The translations under genes and the position numbers were made by a program. From Bacteroidales bacterium (lineage in GTDB: Bacteria; Bacteroidota; Bacteroidia; Bacteroidales; UBA10428), in assembly GCA_016926375.1 (NCBI GenBank), contig JAFGOR010000101.1, positions 1 to 57,181 on the forward strand: DNA of 57,181 nucleotides. The letters are read 5' to 3'. Within the stretch, counting starts at the first letter, position 1; each line of letters opens with the position of its first letter. A model generated the notes under the pieces. It was not told the DNA's origin. It did not search any database and saw nothing but the letters and a program-made list of their open reading frames with translations. Positions 27,034-37,422 of this stretch are shown here, piece by piece.

Positions 27034-27089
27034 GTTTATTGTATATATTGGGTTGCGAGGGCCGAATATATTACAATTATTTTGAAAAA

Positions 27090-28727
27090 TCAGTATCCCG
27101 GATTCTGATCCTCCTTGTTTATGTTAGGATTCAAATCAATTTCAGATTGTGGAATGGGCCAGAGCTCATGTATGGCCGGATCAAAGTCTATGGCATCCTT
27201 ATGATATCCTGGTAAAAAAGGCTTTATTTCGTTGTTGATGAATGCTTCAAGCCTGCGCCATCTTACCAGGTCATCGAACCGGACTTGTTCACTGCAAAGT
27301 TCCACTTTACGTTCATGTTCAATGGCTATTCTGATCTGTTCTTTGGTGGAAACAGGATAAATGTTATCCATTGCCGGGGTTCCGTAATTGGGCATCATGA
27401 CATCTGCTCTGTTTCTAACCTGATTTATATAATCCACCGCTGCATCAAGATTACCCAATTCGTTTTCTGCCTCAGCCATCATCAGGCATACATCGGATAA
27501 CCGGATTACCTTAGTATTAATTCCTGATGTATTATTTTCATACGGTCTTTTATAGTAATTCTGGTATTTCCGCCAAGCATATCTCGTATAGTGATCAACC
27601 CGCATCGTATCGGCCTCCCAATAATAAAAATCAAGAACAGGTATGTCCAAGGTTCGGGTGTTATTATCATACAAGTCACCTGTTGAATAAATGGAGTAAC
27701 CTCTTCGCGGATCAGTTTTAATTCCGTTATCGGCATCTGTTTCAAATTCATCGAAGGTGTTATGGGTGACAAAAACATTGAACCAGTTATTTACACCATA
27801 TTCCATTCCCCTGAATGTACCTTCGTTATATCCCGAACCGTCATCGGCTGCCCATATATCAGCAGTACCCAGTTCCGGTTGGAATTCAACTTCGAAAATT
27901 GATTCAATTCCATGTTCGGTTTCTTCTTCGAAATTATTCAGATAACGGTCTTCCAACCGGTAATTCACATTGTCGCTCAATACCTGAATAAAGGCATTCC
28001 TGGCAGCAGCATAATCCGCCTCACTGTTCGACTCGTTGGCCTGAAACAAATGGACTTTCCCCAAAAGAGCCCATGCTGCACCGGATGTTGCCCGTCCCTT
28101 TTCTTCAATACTCTTGGCCAGGCAATGGTTTGCTGCAATTTCCAGATCTTCTTCAATCTGGCTCCAGACTTCGGCTATTGGAGATCTTGGGAAACCTTTT
28201 TCATTTGCATTGGGGTTGACCGTAAGTAACGGAACATCACCAAACCTTGTTACCAGCAGGAAATAGTAAAGTGCCCTTAAAAAGTGTGCTTCGCCAATGT
28301 ATTTATCTTTCAATGTCTGTGACAGCTCATTTTTTGGAATCTGTTGGATGAGGCCTTCGTTATGAATAACAAAGTTGGCCCGGTTAATACCTCTGTAACA
28401 GTTTTTCCAATATTCCCCGATGGCGACGTGAGTTGCATCGAATGAAAATCGGCTATATTGCAATTTATCAGCTTCAGCCGAGGGATTCATCAACTGTTCC
28501 TGGGCCATATTATCCAGTGCAAAAAAAAGATTGCGCTGATACAATCCCCTGGTTTGCAAATTGGCATAAATAGCATTTACTGCCTGTTGAACCTGCAATT
28601 CAGTTTTAAAATATATCTCCGGGGTTAACTGGTTTGGGTTTGTTAATTCCAGTTTATCTAAATTGCACCCAAACAAAGAGAAAAGCATTAAAGCAGCAGT
28701 TGCAATAAACAAATGCTTTTTTTTCAT
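27090..28727 (-). CDS. SusD/RagB-family nutrient-binding lipoprotein (second, no SusC partner)
   Basis: A 545-residue SusD-like lipoprotein with lipobox SLFGC at residue 21 of the ATG-started form, the N-terminal TPR-like helical core (YFLLVTRFGDVPL near residue 150) and the C-terminal conserved WPIPQSEIDLNPN...QNPGY. SusD proteins form the lid of the SusC channel and bind the nutrient outside the cell. This one lies between two ASPIC lipoproteins and has no adjacent SusC. An in-frame TTG six bases upstream is an alternative start. It could share the SusC at 33935-37333 with the first SusD. Confidence 0.9.
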   Translation of the reverse strand: MKKKHLFIATAALMLFSLFGCNLDKLELTNPNQLTPEIYFKTELQVQQAVNAIYANLQTRGLYQRNLFFALDNMAQEQLMNPSAEADKLQYSRFSFDATHVAIGEYWKNCYRGINRANFVIHNEGLIQQIPKNELSQTLKDKYIGEAHFLRALYYFLLVTRFGDVPLLTVNPNANEKGFPRSPIAEVWSQIEEDLEIAANHCLAKSIEEKGRATSGAAWALLGKVHLFQANESNSEADYAAARNAFIQVLSDNVNYRLEDRYLNNFEEETEHGIESIFEVEFQPELGTADIWAADDGSGYNEGTFRGMEYGVNNWFNVFVTHNTFDEFETDADNGIKTDPRRGYSIYSTGDLYDNNTRTLDIPVLDFYYWEADTMRVDHYTRYAWRKYQNYYKRPYENNTSGINTKVIRLSDVCLMMAEAENELGNLDAAVDYINQVRNRADVMMPNYGTPAMDNIYPVSTKEQIRIAIEHERKVELCSEQVRFDDLVRWRRLEAFINNEIKPFLPGYHKDAIDFDPAIHELWPIPQSEIDLNPNINKEDQNPGY

Positions 28728-28826
28728 CTTCAATATTTCAATTAATATTACCCTAAAGTTATAAATATTATTCTGATATCTAATACTGTATGTGCTTAAT
28801 GAATATTGGGGGCCCTTATAGATCTG

Positions 28827-31800
28827 TTATTTAATTTGGAATATCTGTATTTCACTGTTGTTATTTCCTACCAAAACAGCAGATTTGCTTTCATTGTCAT
28901 TAAGGCGGATCAGTGAAAGTGCCTTGACATCTCCCGGAACAAAAAATCCGGAAAGGGCAGGGGCAACTGTTGAGAAATTGCCCTTGCCATCACCTTTTAA
29001 AAATGTACCCACTCCGGCATCGTTTCTGGGTGTCGCCACTTCCACGTTGAAAAGATTACCTGCAGCAAGGATATCCTGTTTTCCATCCCTGTCAAAATCT
29101 TCAAGAATAATTCCGTTTGTGGATGACAACTGTGCTTCATTGGGCAAAGGATGCGGTATAAATTTACCATCACCGGTGTTTTCGAAGTAGTAACTGGCAA
29201 AGGTTTCAGCCTGAAGGTGCAAAGACTTCTCAAGCAAATCATTGGTGAATATATCTGAAACTGTGGCGGCACCAAATTCCGCGTATGTAGGAAATTTAAT
29301 GGCAATCCAGGGATTCTGGCTGACGAAACAGGATCTTCCCCTAAGCGGATATTGCTTTTCTTTCTGATAATAGCTGAGGACAATATCAGATCCTCCGTTA
29401 TTATTAAAATCTCCTGCATAAACGTCAAAAGTGTTGCCGGGTTTTGCCTGGTATCTGAAATTCAGGCCCAAATTTCCTGCCACAAAATCGATGTCCCCAT
29501 CCCCATCCATGTCGGCGCCTTCCACGCTGAACCACAAGCCACGGGTTCCTTCCAGAATATTCTTTTTAAATTTCCCGTTATGGTTTATAAAATAGCAAAT
29601 GGGCATCCATTCTCCTGCAACAACCAGGTCGGGCCATTCATCCCGGTTAATATCCATACAAACTGCCGAGGTTACCATGCCGATTTCCTTGAGATCCGGA
29701 GCCACTTTGGATGTAATATCTTCAAACCTTACCTGGCCATCGGCTGACTTATTTTCAAGGATATAGCTATCGGCAGGATAAGGATATTTCCAGGGGATTT
29801 GCCGTCCGCCGACAAACAAATCCAGGTCTCCGTCTTTATCAAAGTCAATTGGCTTCACACAGGAACCGCTTGAATAAATCCGGGGCAATCCATTTTCATC
29901 CTTGTGAAAATTGCCTTTTCCGTCATTGATGTATAACCGGTCGGCATATTCTGTTGACCCTGCCGGGAATTCGTAACCACCGCTCACCACATACAGGTCA
30001 AGGTCTTCATCTCCGTCTGCGTCAAAAAATAAAGCACCGGTAACATCCGTTTCAATATCTTTTTCCCAGGGTCCTGAATGATTTACAAAAGTTCCATTTT
30101 TCTGTTGCGTAAACAAAGCCGCCGGACTTTTCGCAGCATTGCCGATAAAGAAGTCTTCAAAGCTGTCGTTGTTGATGTCACCAACGGCAATGGCCGGACC
30201 CAACATCGACATTTTGTGAGGCAACAGCACCTGCTTCTGGTAATCATTAAAAGCATTTTCCCTATGAACAAAAACAGGATGACCCTGATTGGTTACTTCA
30301 TCAAATAGGGGCATCTGTTTTACTGACCGGGGAACAGCAGGTAATGCATCCGTGTGTTTTACAACAAGTTTCTGGTTGACACTGACATTCAGGAGCAACT
30401 GGTTTTTTCCGTCGGGCCATTTAATCAAAAGGGAATCAATCTCTTCATTTTGGGCGAGTCCGAAATAAAGTATAGGTTCCACTGAAGATTGATAACCCCT
30501 TGACAACGTAAGCTCGGCACATTGCATTTTCCCTTCGGTCCATAGAGTTACTTCCGATCCTATGCCCATTTTGTTTTTATTGGTTCCTTCAAAAGAAATT
30601 TTCAAATAGTTTCCGAGTGATTGTTCAAGAGCATTATTATTATATATAAATGCTTCTGCATCAATATTATTTACGATTAATTCGAGATCACCGTCATTAT
30701 CCAGGTCGGCATAAGCCATACCATTTGAATAACTCGTTTCAGTAATGTTCCATTCCTGGTTCACCTGCGAAAAGGTAAGATCGTGGTTATTCCGGTACAA
30801 ATAATTCGTCAGTGGCTTATAGGGCATTTTTTTGAGGAAGTACAGGTTTCTATCCTTTCCTTTAATGGTTTTCTGATCCGCAGTTTCTTCTATTTCGTTA
30901 AAAAAATCAATATTATTGATATCCCTGCGAGAGCCATTGGTAATGTATAAATCCTTCCACCCATCCAGATCAAAATCTGCAAACAGTGCTCCCCAGCTCC
31001 AATCGGTGGATGTTACACCTGCAATCCAGGCTGTATTGGAGAAGTGTGGCAGTCCGTTTTTATGAATACCTCTGTTCAATTGCAGCGTGCTGTAACGATA
31101 TTGAAAATTGAGACCTTGCTGGATCATCTCCTCAAAATCAGCCAGGGGCATACTGGTCATATTTTCTTTGGCCCGTTGATTATCTTCCGGAGCCATATCG
31201 ATTTGGAGGATGTCCTGCAAACCGTCATTATTAATATCAGCAATGTCAGCTCCCATTCCATAAAAAGAAGTCTGTGAGGCCATTTCCAGGCACCGGTCGG
31301 TGAAAGTGCCATTACCATTGTTCATATAAAAAAAATCGGGACTTGTAAAATCATTGGAAACATAAAGGTCCTTATATCCGTCCTGATTCAGGTCGCTGAC
31401 CGTGGCACTTAAAGTAAGGCCAAAATTTAACAGGCCAGCCTGTTCCGTAACGTCCGTAAATTTGCCATTACCTTCATTACGGTATAAATGGCTCGACTTA
31501 CTGTGTTGTGCATTACGCATCATCTGGCGGTAAAAATAGGGAGTCATTTGAAAATGGGTGATGGGGTAATTGGCCACGTATAAATCAAGATCACCATCGT
31601 TATCAAAATCAAAAAAAGTGCTGTGGGTGCTTTTGCCGTTATCGTCAATGCCATATTTTGCAGCTTCCTCGATAAAAACAGGGATGCCCACATGATTGTT
31701 ACCCTGGTTGACAAACAACATGTTCCTGCACATATCGGTAACGCCTGACACACTGATATAAATATCCGGCAGTCCGTCATCATTGATGTCGCAAACAGTT

Positions 31801-32171
31801 GATCCGAGCATCCAGCGGCCATCGCCCCCGGTTTGAGATATTTCGGTCACATCTTTGAATTTGAGATTGCCCTGGTTCAGGTAGAGCCTGTTGCTTACCA
31901 TGTTGCCGGTAAAATAGATATCAGTAAGCCCGTCGTTGTTAAAATCGGCCACTGAAACCCCGCCTCCCATATACATGTATGGGAACAGAAAGTAATTGAA
32001 AGTGTCGGTTTCGGTGAGCGTGTTTTGAAAGGTGACGCGTGTAAAAGAAGTGGGGAGTTTCTTAAAAAGTTTCTTCTTACCTGTAAATGAATTGCATGCA
32101 GAAAGTATCATGAACAGAATAATCAAGCCGGCAGGAAAGGAAAGTCTTTTACTAGAGTAGAGAATTGTCAT
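28827..32171 (-). CDS. FG-GAP/VCBS-repeat and ASPIC/UnbV lipoprotein (first)
   Basis: A 1114-residue exported lipoprotein (lipobox ILSAC, cysteine near residue 26). The layout is the same as its paralogue at 23746-27033: calcium loops DFNNDGLTD, DINDDGLPD, DFDNDGDLD, DLNQDGYKD, DFDLDGWKD, then ASPIC/UnbV near residues 525-610 (LSRGYQSSVEPILYFGLA, KWPDGKNQ), then DINNDSFED, DADGDEDLD, DFDKDGDLD, DMDGDGDID. It is separated from the upstream susD by a terminator, so it may have its own promoter. The two paralogues flank the second SusD. A surface role in substrate capture is inferred; no catalytic motif is seen. Confidence 0.85.
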   Translation of the reverse strand: MTILYSSKRLSFPAGLIILFMILSACNSFTGKKKLFKKLPTSFTRVTFQNTLTETDTFNYFLFPYMYMGGGVSVADFNNDGLTDIYFTGNMVSNRLYLNQGNLKFKDVTEISQTGGDGRWMLGSTVCDINDDGLPDIYISVSGVTDMCRNMLFVNQGNNHVGIPVFIEEAAKYGIDDNGKSTHSTFFDFDNDGDLDLYVANYPITHFQMTPYFYRQMMRNAQHSKSSHLYRNEGNGKFTDVTEQAGLLNFGLTLSATVSDLNQDGYKDLYVSNDFTSPDFFYMNNGNGTFTDRCLEMASQTSFYGMGADIADINNDGLQDILQIDMAPEDNQRAKENMTSMPLADFEEMIQQGLNFQYRYSTLQLNRGIHKNGLPHFSNTAWIAGVTSTDWSWGALFADFDLDGWKDLYITNGSRRDINNIDFFNEIEETADQKTIKGKDRNLYFLKKMPYKPLTNYLYRNNHDLTFSQVNQEWNITETSYSNGMAYADLDNDGDLELIVNNIDAEAFIYNNNALEQSLGNYLKISFEGTNKNKMGIGSEVTLWTEGKMQCAELTLSRGYQSSVEPILYFGLAQNEEIDSLLIKWPDGKNQLLLNVSVNQKLVVKHTDALPAVPRSVKQMPLFDEVTNQGHPVFVHRENAFNDYQKQVLLPHKMSMLGPAIAVGDINNDSFEDFFIGNAAKSPAALFTQQKNGTFVNHSGPWEKDIETDVTGALFFDADGDEDLDLYVVSGGYEFPAGSTEYADRLYINDGKGNFHKDENGLPRIYSSGSCVKPIDFDKDGDLDLFVGGRQIPWKYPYPADSYILENKSADGQVRFEDITSKVAPDLKEIGMVTSAVCMDINRDEWPDLVVAGEWMPICYFINHNGKFKKNILEGTRGLWFSVEGADMDGDGDIDFVAGNLGLNFRYQAKPGNTFDVYAGDFNNNGGSDIVLSYYQKEKQYPLRGRSCFVSQNPWIAIKFPTYAEFGAATVSDIFTNDLLEKSLHLQAETFASYYFENTGDGKFIPHPLPNEAQLSSTNGIILEDFDRDGKQDILAAGNLFNVEVATPRNDAGVGTFLKGDGKGNFSTVAPALSGFFVPGDVKALSLIRLNDNESKSAVLVGNNNSEIQIFQIK

Positions 32172-32182
32172 ATGATAATTAG

Positions 32183-32190
32183 CAAAAATA
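32183..32190 (-). promoter_or_regulatory. Possible -7 box of the first ASPIC lipoprotein gene
   Basis: TATTTTTG on the minus strand matches TAnnTTTG and lies after the susD terminator, only 11 bp before the ATG. The implied leader is almost nil, so this is uncertain. Confidence 0.3.
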
Positions 32191-32210
32191 ATTTTGGCAA
32201 TATAGCAAAA

Positions 32211-32241
32211 AAAAAATGGCCCGTATAAAGGGCCATTTTTT
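32211..32241 (-). terminator. Terminator after the first susD gene
   Basis: TGGCCC (32217-32222) pairs with GGGCCA (32230-32235) inside runs of A and T on both sides, so it can act in both directions. On the minus strand it follows the susD stop by about 24 bp. Confidence 0.8.
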
Positions 32242-32264
32242 TATTAGACTATTTCAGGAAGATA

Positions 32265-33914
32265 TTATTGTGCATATCCTGGATTCTGATCAGTAGTCTC
32301 GATATTGGTATTGCGATCGATTTCAGCTTGTGGAATGGGCCACAGGTGATTTCTTGCAGCAGAATATACCAAACCGGCCTGTTCAGTAATCGGAAGCCAG
32401 CTACCGTCTCCGTTATTGTCCCATGCGGGATCAATATTGGGATCGCTTACAAGCTGAGCGATGAATGCATCCAACTTGCCCCACCTTAAAAGGTCGTCAA
32501 AGCGGATTTGCTCACCGGCTAACTCAACTTTACGTTCATGTTCCAATGCATCCATAAATTCTGTCAGGTTTCCAACAGGATAAATGGCATCCATTTCTGG
32601 TGTGTCATAAAGAGGCATATCCACATCACCTCTTTGTCTTACCTGATTCATTAAAGCAATTGCAGCATCCAGATCACCACTGGGTCTGTTGGCTTCACAT
32701 TCAGCCATCATAAGCAGCACGTCTGCATAACGGATCACTTTCATATTGATACCGGAAGACATGTCAACAACGTTGGCTTGTTTGTAGTATGAATGGTATT
32801 TGTTCCAGCCCTGGCGTGTAACAATTTCAGTTTCACCACCCAAAACAGTAGTTACATCAGCTATTTCTACAGTACCGCCGAAATAGGTATCGCCATTCTG
32901 ATAAATGGTAAAGCCAAGTCTTGGGTCAGTTTTCACACCATTATCAGCAGCAGTCTCATATTCTGCGGTGAGATTATCTGAAGGATAAACATTGAACCAG
33001 TCACGCCAGCCGTATTCCTGATCTCTAAAGCAAGCCTCGTTCAAACCTACATCGGATCTGTCAGAATTCCAGCGAGCTGAATATCCTGCTTCTCTGCTGA
33101 ACTGAACTTCAAAAAGAGATTCAACACCATTTTCGGTTTCTTCTCTGAAATTGTTGGAAAAAACAGGTTCGAGGGAATATCCTTCTATTTCATTGAAAGC
33201 GTCTAAAGCCGACTGATATTTTTCCTGATATAACCTGGCTTTTCCAAGCAATGCCCATGCAGCACCTTTTGTTGCTCTGCCAAGTTCTTCATCGGCTTTG
33301 TTCAATAATAATGTTGTAGCATCAACAAGGTCTCGTTCGATAAGTTCCCAAACTTCGGCAACATCAGTACACCTGGCCTTGCCAACATTATCTGCCGGAG
33401 CGATTTCATAAATCGGAATTCTTCCGTACCTGTTCACAAGCATGAAATAATACAGAGCACGCATAAATTTTGCTTCACCAATGAATTTGTCCTTCCTTTC
33501 CTGAGGAGTTACACTTTCGGGTATCAAAGCTATTTTTTCGACGTTGTTAATCACAAAATTAGCTTTATTAATACCCCTGTAGCAACTTTCCCAGAAACCT
33601 TCAATAGCACCATGAGAAGCGTTAAAAGTAAAATCGAGATATTCTCTCTTATCTGCTTCTAATTGAGTGTTGCCTGAGGTTTCATGTGACATGTTATCAA
33701 GTCCGAACCACATATGGCGGTTGTACAAACTGGTTGTCTGTAAACTTCCGTAGATGGAATTGACAGCAGACTGCAACTGAGCATCTGTGGTAAAATAGGT
33801 CTCAGGAGACAGATCGTTAGGATTCTTGAGCTCAAGTTTATCCGCATCGCAAGAATTTATTGCCAATGCACCAAGGACCAGTGCAGGAATAAATAATAAC
33901 TTATTTATTTTCAT
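32265..33914 (-). CDS. SusD/RagB-family nutrient-binding lipoprotein (first, paired with SusC)
   Basis: A 549-residue SusD-like lipoprotein. The lipobox is INSC with cysteine 22, and residues about 40-300 hold the TPR-like helices (YYFMLVNRYGRIPI). The C-terminus carries the family signature WPIPQAEIDRN...QNPGYAQ. It lies 20 bp after susC, as usual for a SusC/SusD pair, and would form the outer-membrane lid that binds the nutrient before TonB-dependent import. It shares the terminal signature with the second SusD at 27090-28727, but much of the rest differs. A strong terminator follows. Confidence 0.93.
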   Translation of the reverse strand: MKINKLLFIPALVLGALAINSCDADKLELKNPNDLSPETYFTTDAQLQSAVNSIYGSLQTTSLYNRHMWFGLDNMSHETSGNTQLEADKREYLDFTFNASHGAIEGFWESCYRGINKANFVINNVEKIALIPESVTPQERKDKFIGEAKFMRALYYFMLVNRYGRIPIYEIAPADNVGKARCTDVAEVWELIERDLVDATTLLLNKADEELGRATKGAAWALLGKARLYQEKYQSALDAFNEIEGYSLEPVFSNNFREETENGVESLFEVQFSREAGYSARWNSDRSDVGLNEACFRDQEYGWRDWFNVYPSDNLTAEYETAADNGVKTDPRLGFTIYQNGDTYFGGTVEIADVTTVLGGETEIVTRQGWNKYHSYYKQANVVDMSSGINMKVIRYADVLLMMAECEANRPSGDLDAAIALMNQVRQRGDVDMPLYDTPEMDAIYPVGNLTEFMDALEHERKVELAGEQIRFDDLLRWGKLDAFIAQLVSDPNIDPAWDNNGDGSWLPITEQAGLVYSAARNHLWPIPQAEIDRNTNIETTDQNPGYAQ

Positions 33915-33934
33915 AATTTCTTTGGTTTTTAAAA

Positions 33935-36900
33935 TTAGAATGTAAGCTGAATACCTGTTGTGATAGATTTCGGCGTCGGGTAATTACCATAATCGATACC
34001 ATTGGAGAAGTTAACTGCAGCTCCTCTTCCGCCAATCGAGTTAGCACCAGCTCCGTTAACTGAATAAGCACCTATTTCAGGATCAAGTCCTTCATATTTG
34101 GTTAATGTAATCAGGTTCTGACCGCTGACATAAATTCTTACTTTGGTAATTTTGTTTTTCAGAATACTGGAAGGAACGGTATATCCAAGGGTAAGGTTTT
34201 TTAACCTGGTATAGGAACCATCCTGTACAAAGCGGGTTGAAGGATCGGTATTGTTTGCATGGATACCGGCTCTCGGTATGGTGTTGGACGGATTGGTCGG
34301 TGTCCAGCGGTCCAAAACAGCGGTACCGGCATTGAACAAGCGGTCCATACCTTCCAGGTCCCAGATATTGGTATTGTAAATGTCCTGGCCATAAGCACCG
34401 GCAATGAAAAGATTCAGGTCAAAACCCTTATAAGATGCATTCACATCAAGACCAAGAGTCATTTTCGGGAATGGATTCCCAATGTTACCTCTGTCAGAGC
34501 TGCTGATGGAACCATCGCCATCTGTGTCAACAATACGGAAGTCACCGGCTGCAGCTCCACCAACAGTGGCCTGTGAGCCGTCCAAATAGTCAAGAGCTTC
34601 CTGATCCGTCTGGAAAATACCGTCAAATGTATATCCATAGAAGAAGAAGGCGGGTTCACCAACTTCGCAACGGGTAAGGTTATCACCTTCAAATCCACCA
34701 CCTTCAATTACAGTTGCCTTACCTAATGACAAGATTTCGTTTTTAGCGGTACCAAGATTCAAATTGGCTGACCATTGGAAGTCGCCTTCAAAATCATTAT
34801 AACCGAATACAAATTCAAAACCTTTGGATTCTACTGAACCGGCATTTTCAGAAATGCTTCCGGTAAAATCGCCTAATGAATTAGCCAAAGGAGCAGGCAT
34901 CAGCAGGTCATCACTTTTGTTGATGAAATATTCAGCAGCAAGGGTGAATCTGTTTTGGAACAGGCCTAAGTCAATACCGACGTTGGTCATGGTTGTTTCC
35001 TCCCACTTCAGGTCAGGATTGGCAGCTCCCCGTGGAGTGGTACCCTGAACAGCTAAATCATTAATAACATAGTACATATCGGAAGTAAGCGTTGCAGAAT
35101 AAGCATAGTTTCCAATCTTGTCGTTACCTGCTTTACCCCAGCTACCTCTCAGTTTTAAATTGCTGATTGCAGCGATATTTGACATAAAAGCTTCTTTATT
35201 GATATTCCAGCCCAAAGCAACAGAAGGGAAAGTACCCCATCTGTTATTGGCACCAAACCGGGAAGAAGCATCTTTTCTGATTGATGCAGCCAACAAATAT
35301 TTCTGATTGAAATTATAGTTCAACCTTCCCAGGTAACCAATACGGCCATACTCAGATAAATTGGAGCCGGCTGATAAATTCAACTGTGAAAGCTGTCTTA
35401 CTTCGTCGGTTATTGAGTTTTCACTGGAAACATTTTGAGTTCTTGTTGTAATCTCACTGTTTTCAATAACTCCCAGCAATTCGAAATTATGTTTCTCAGC
35501 CAAAGTTTTGGTATAGGTTAAGCTGTTGGTAAACAGAATTGAATTATAGTTGGAAGTATTCTTACGTATGATGGCATTGGGTGCATTATGTGTGGCATCA
35601 ATATTGTCATCATCGTAGGAGGGTTGGAACTGATCGTCAAGAACCCTAACCACTTCATAACCCACCAATGATTTAAATTTTAAACCGTTGATAATTTCCA
35701 ATTCTGCATATAAGTCACCAATGATACCTGTTGAATTTGATACCCAATGGTTTAATTTCATAATGCGAACCGGGTTTTCAGCATCCTGACCGTCAACACC
35801 GGAATTCGGGCCCTGGAAACCACCTTTATTATCGGGATTGTAAACAGGCAGATATGGAGCCGATTTAATGGCATGTTCAATAAGCGAACGGCCACCAGAG
35901 TTCAGTTCAGGGCGTTGCCTGGCGAATGAAATACCGATGTTTTCACCGATTTTCAAACGGCCAATCTTAAAGTCGCTATTTGCACGTACGTTATAACGCT
36001 CATATCCCGTATTGATGAAAATACCTTCCTGATTTAAGTAGCCTGCGGATACTCTGAAGCTTGCATTTTCTGTACCACCGGAAGCGCTTAAGTTATAATT
36101 TTCCATTTTACCTTTTTGGAAAATCTCATCCTGCCAATCGGTTTCGCCACCTTCAGGTCTGCCGGGGAGAATTCCGTTGAGACGGTCTGCATAAACAGGA
36201 TTATTGAATACCGCTGCACCGCCCCAAGCTTCAACAGCATATTGTTCATACTGATCATTATTCATAACATCATATCTTGCATTTGACCACTGCGTACCAT
36301 AATATGCATCAAAGCTGATTACTGATTTTGCAGCTGAAGAACCTTTTTTGGTGGTAATCATAATGACACCATTGGAACCTTGCGATCCGTAAATTGCAGT
36401 TGTGGAAGCATCTTTCAGAATTTGCATTGATTCGATATCATTGGGGTTGATACCTGCAATTGAAGAAGCTATTACACCATCAACAACATACAAGGGGTCA
36501 TTGTTGTTTACAGTATTAATACCTCTAACACGCATGGTAGGAGCAGTACCAGGAGCACCATTGTTGATAACTGTTACACCAGCTGCACGGCCCTGTAATG
36601 CCTGATCAAGAGTTCCTGTAGGTATGGCAGTAAGTTTTTCTGAAGTAACGGATGTAACGGCACCGGTTACCTCAATTCTCTTCTGTGTACCATATCCAAC
36701 TACAACAACTTCTTCGAGGCTCTGAACATCGGGTGCCAAAGCAACGTTGAGAACAGTCTGGTTGGTAACGGTAATTTCCTCAGGCATATAACCAATAAAG
36801 CTGACAACCAAAACGTCACCTGCTTTAGCGTCAATGGAGAAATTTCCATCTACATCAGCAACAGCGCCGCGGGTTGTACCTTTAACCTGAACATTGGCGC

Positions 36901-37333
36901 CCGGAAGAGGTTCCTGTGTACTGGCATCAGTAATGGTACCCTTTATGGCAACCTGCTGCAGATTGGTCTTCGGAGTTAATACTACAAGGTTGTCATTGAA
37001 TACCTTGTAAGTAATGTCTGAAGTTTCGAAAAGTTTTTCCAGAATCTGCTCAACATTCTGATTTTCAATATTCATACTGACAACATTGTCAATATAATTG
37101 AAATCGTCGTTGTAGAAGAACCTGAACTGACTTTGCTGCTCCAGGATCTGGAAAACCTCACGTACAGTTTTCCCGTTCAAATCCAGGCTGAATTTGGTAT
37201 TCTGTGAATACACAGATGCGCCCAGATTCAAAGACAAAGCAATTGAAAATAGCGTAGTTAGTTTCATAATTAGGATTAGTTTTTTAAGTCTCCTTTTGTG
37301 AGGGGAAACTTCATCACAAAAATTGTTTTTCAT
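33935..37333 (-). CDS. SusC/RagA TonB-dependent outer-membrane transporter with STN domain
   Basis: A 1132-residue SusC-type TonB-dependent transporter. After the signal segment it has an STN secretin/TonB N-terminal domain (residues about 46-121), a carboxypeptidase-regulatory-like domain (about 128-205, with PLPGANVQVKGT and FIGYMPEEI), the SusC linker LEEVVVVGYGTQ (207-218), a plug with RVRGINTVNNNDPLYVVDGV, and a C-terminal beta-barrel. The STN domain is the part that signals to a FecR/ECF-sigma pair; both genes lie directly upstream. Import of a bulky nutrient is expected, but no glycoside hydrolase or peptidase is nearby to hint which. A plus-strand terminator lies in the leader at 37423-37456. 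Confidence 0.95.
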   Translation of the reverse strand: MKNNFCDEVSPHKRRLKKLILIMKLTTLFSIALSLNLGASVYSQNTKFSLDLNGKTVREVFQILEQQSQFRFFYNDDFNYIDNVVSMNIENQNVEQILEKLFETSDITYKVFNDNLVVLTPKTNLQQVAIKGTITDASTQEPLPGANVQVKGTTRGAVADVDGNFSIDAKAGDVLVVSFIGYMPEEITVTNQTVLNVALAPDVQSLEEVVVVGYGTQKRIEVTGAVTSVTSEKLTAIPTGTLDQALQGRAAGVTVINNGAPGTAPTMRVRGINTVNNNDPLYVVDGVIASSIAGINPNDIESMQILKDASTTAIYGSQGSNGVIMITTKKGSSAAKSVISFDAYYGTQWSNARYDVMNNDQYEQYAVEAWGGAAVFNNPVYADRLNGILPGRPEGGETDWQDEIFQKGKMENYNLSASGGTENASFRVSAGYLNQEGIFINTGYERYNVRANSDFKIGRLKIGENIGISFARQRPELNSGGRSLIEHAIKSAPYLPVYNPDNKGGFQGPNSGVDGQDAENPVRIMKLNHWVSNSTGIIGDLYAELEIINGLKFKSLVGYEVVRVLDDQFQPSYDDDNIDATHNAPNAIIRKNTSNYNSILFTNSLTYTKTLAEKHNFELLGVIENSEITTRTQNVSSENSITDEVRQLSQLNLSAGSNLSEYGRIGYLGRLNYNFNQKYLLAASIRKDASSRFGANNRWGTFPSVALGWNINKEAFMSNIAAISNLKLRGSWGKAGNDKIGNYAYSATLTSDMYYVINDLAVQGTTPRGAANPDLKWEETTMTNVGIDLGLFQNRFTLAAEYFINKSDDLLMPAPLANSLGDFTGSISENAGSVESKGFEFVFGYNDFEGDFQWSANLNLGTAKNEILSLGKATVIEGGGFEGDNLTRCEVGEPAFFFYGYTFDGIFQTDQEALDYLDGSQATVGGAAAGDFRIVDTDGDGSISSSDRGNIGNPFPKMTLGLDVNASYKGFDLNLFIAGAYGQDIYNTNIWDLEGMDRLFNAGTAVLDRWTPTNPSNTIPRAGIHANNTDPSTRFVQDGSYTRLKNLTLGYTVPSSILKNKITKVRIYVSGQNLITLTKYEGLDPEIGAYSVNGAGANSIGGRGAAVNFSNGIDYGNYPTPKSITTGIQLTF

Positions 37334-37422
37334 AATTTCGAGTTGTTTTTAGAGTTAGACATTTATTGATGCAGGTTTAATTCGATTAACAATGCATTAT
37401 TGATGTTTTACTAGATGATTCA

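Noticed and set aside
23746..32171. The two ASPIC lipoproteins as recent tandem duplicates.
   Set aside because: The proteins share the domain order but their sequences are clearly diverged throughout, and a SusD gene lies between them.
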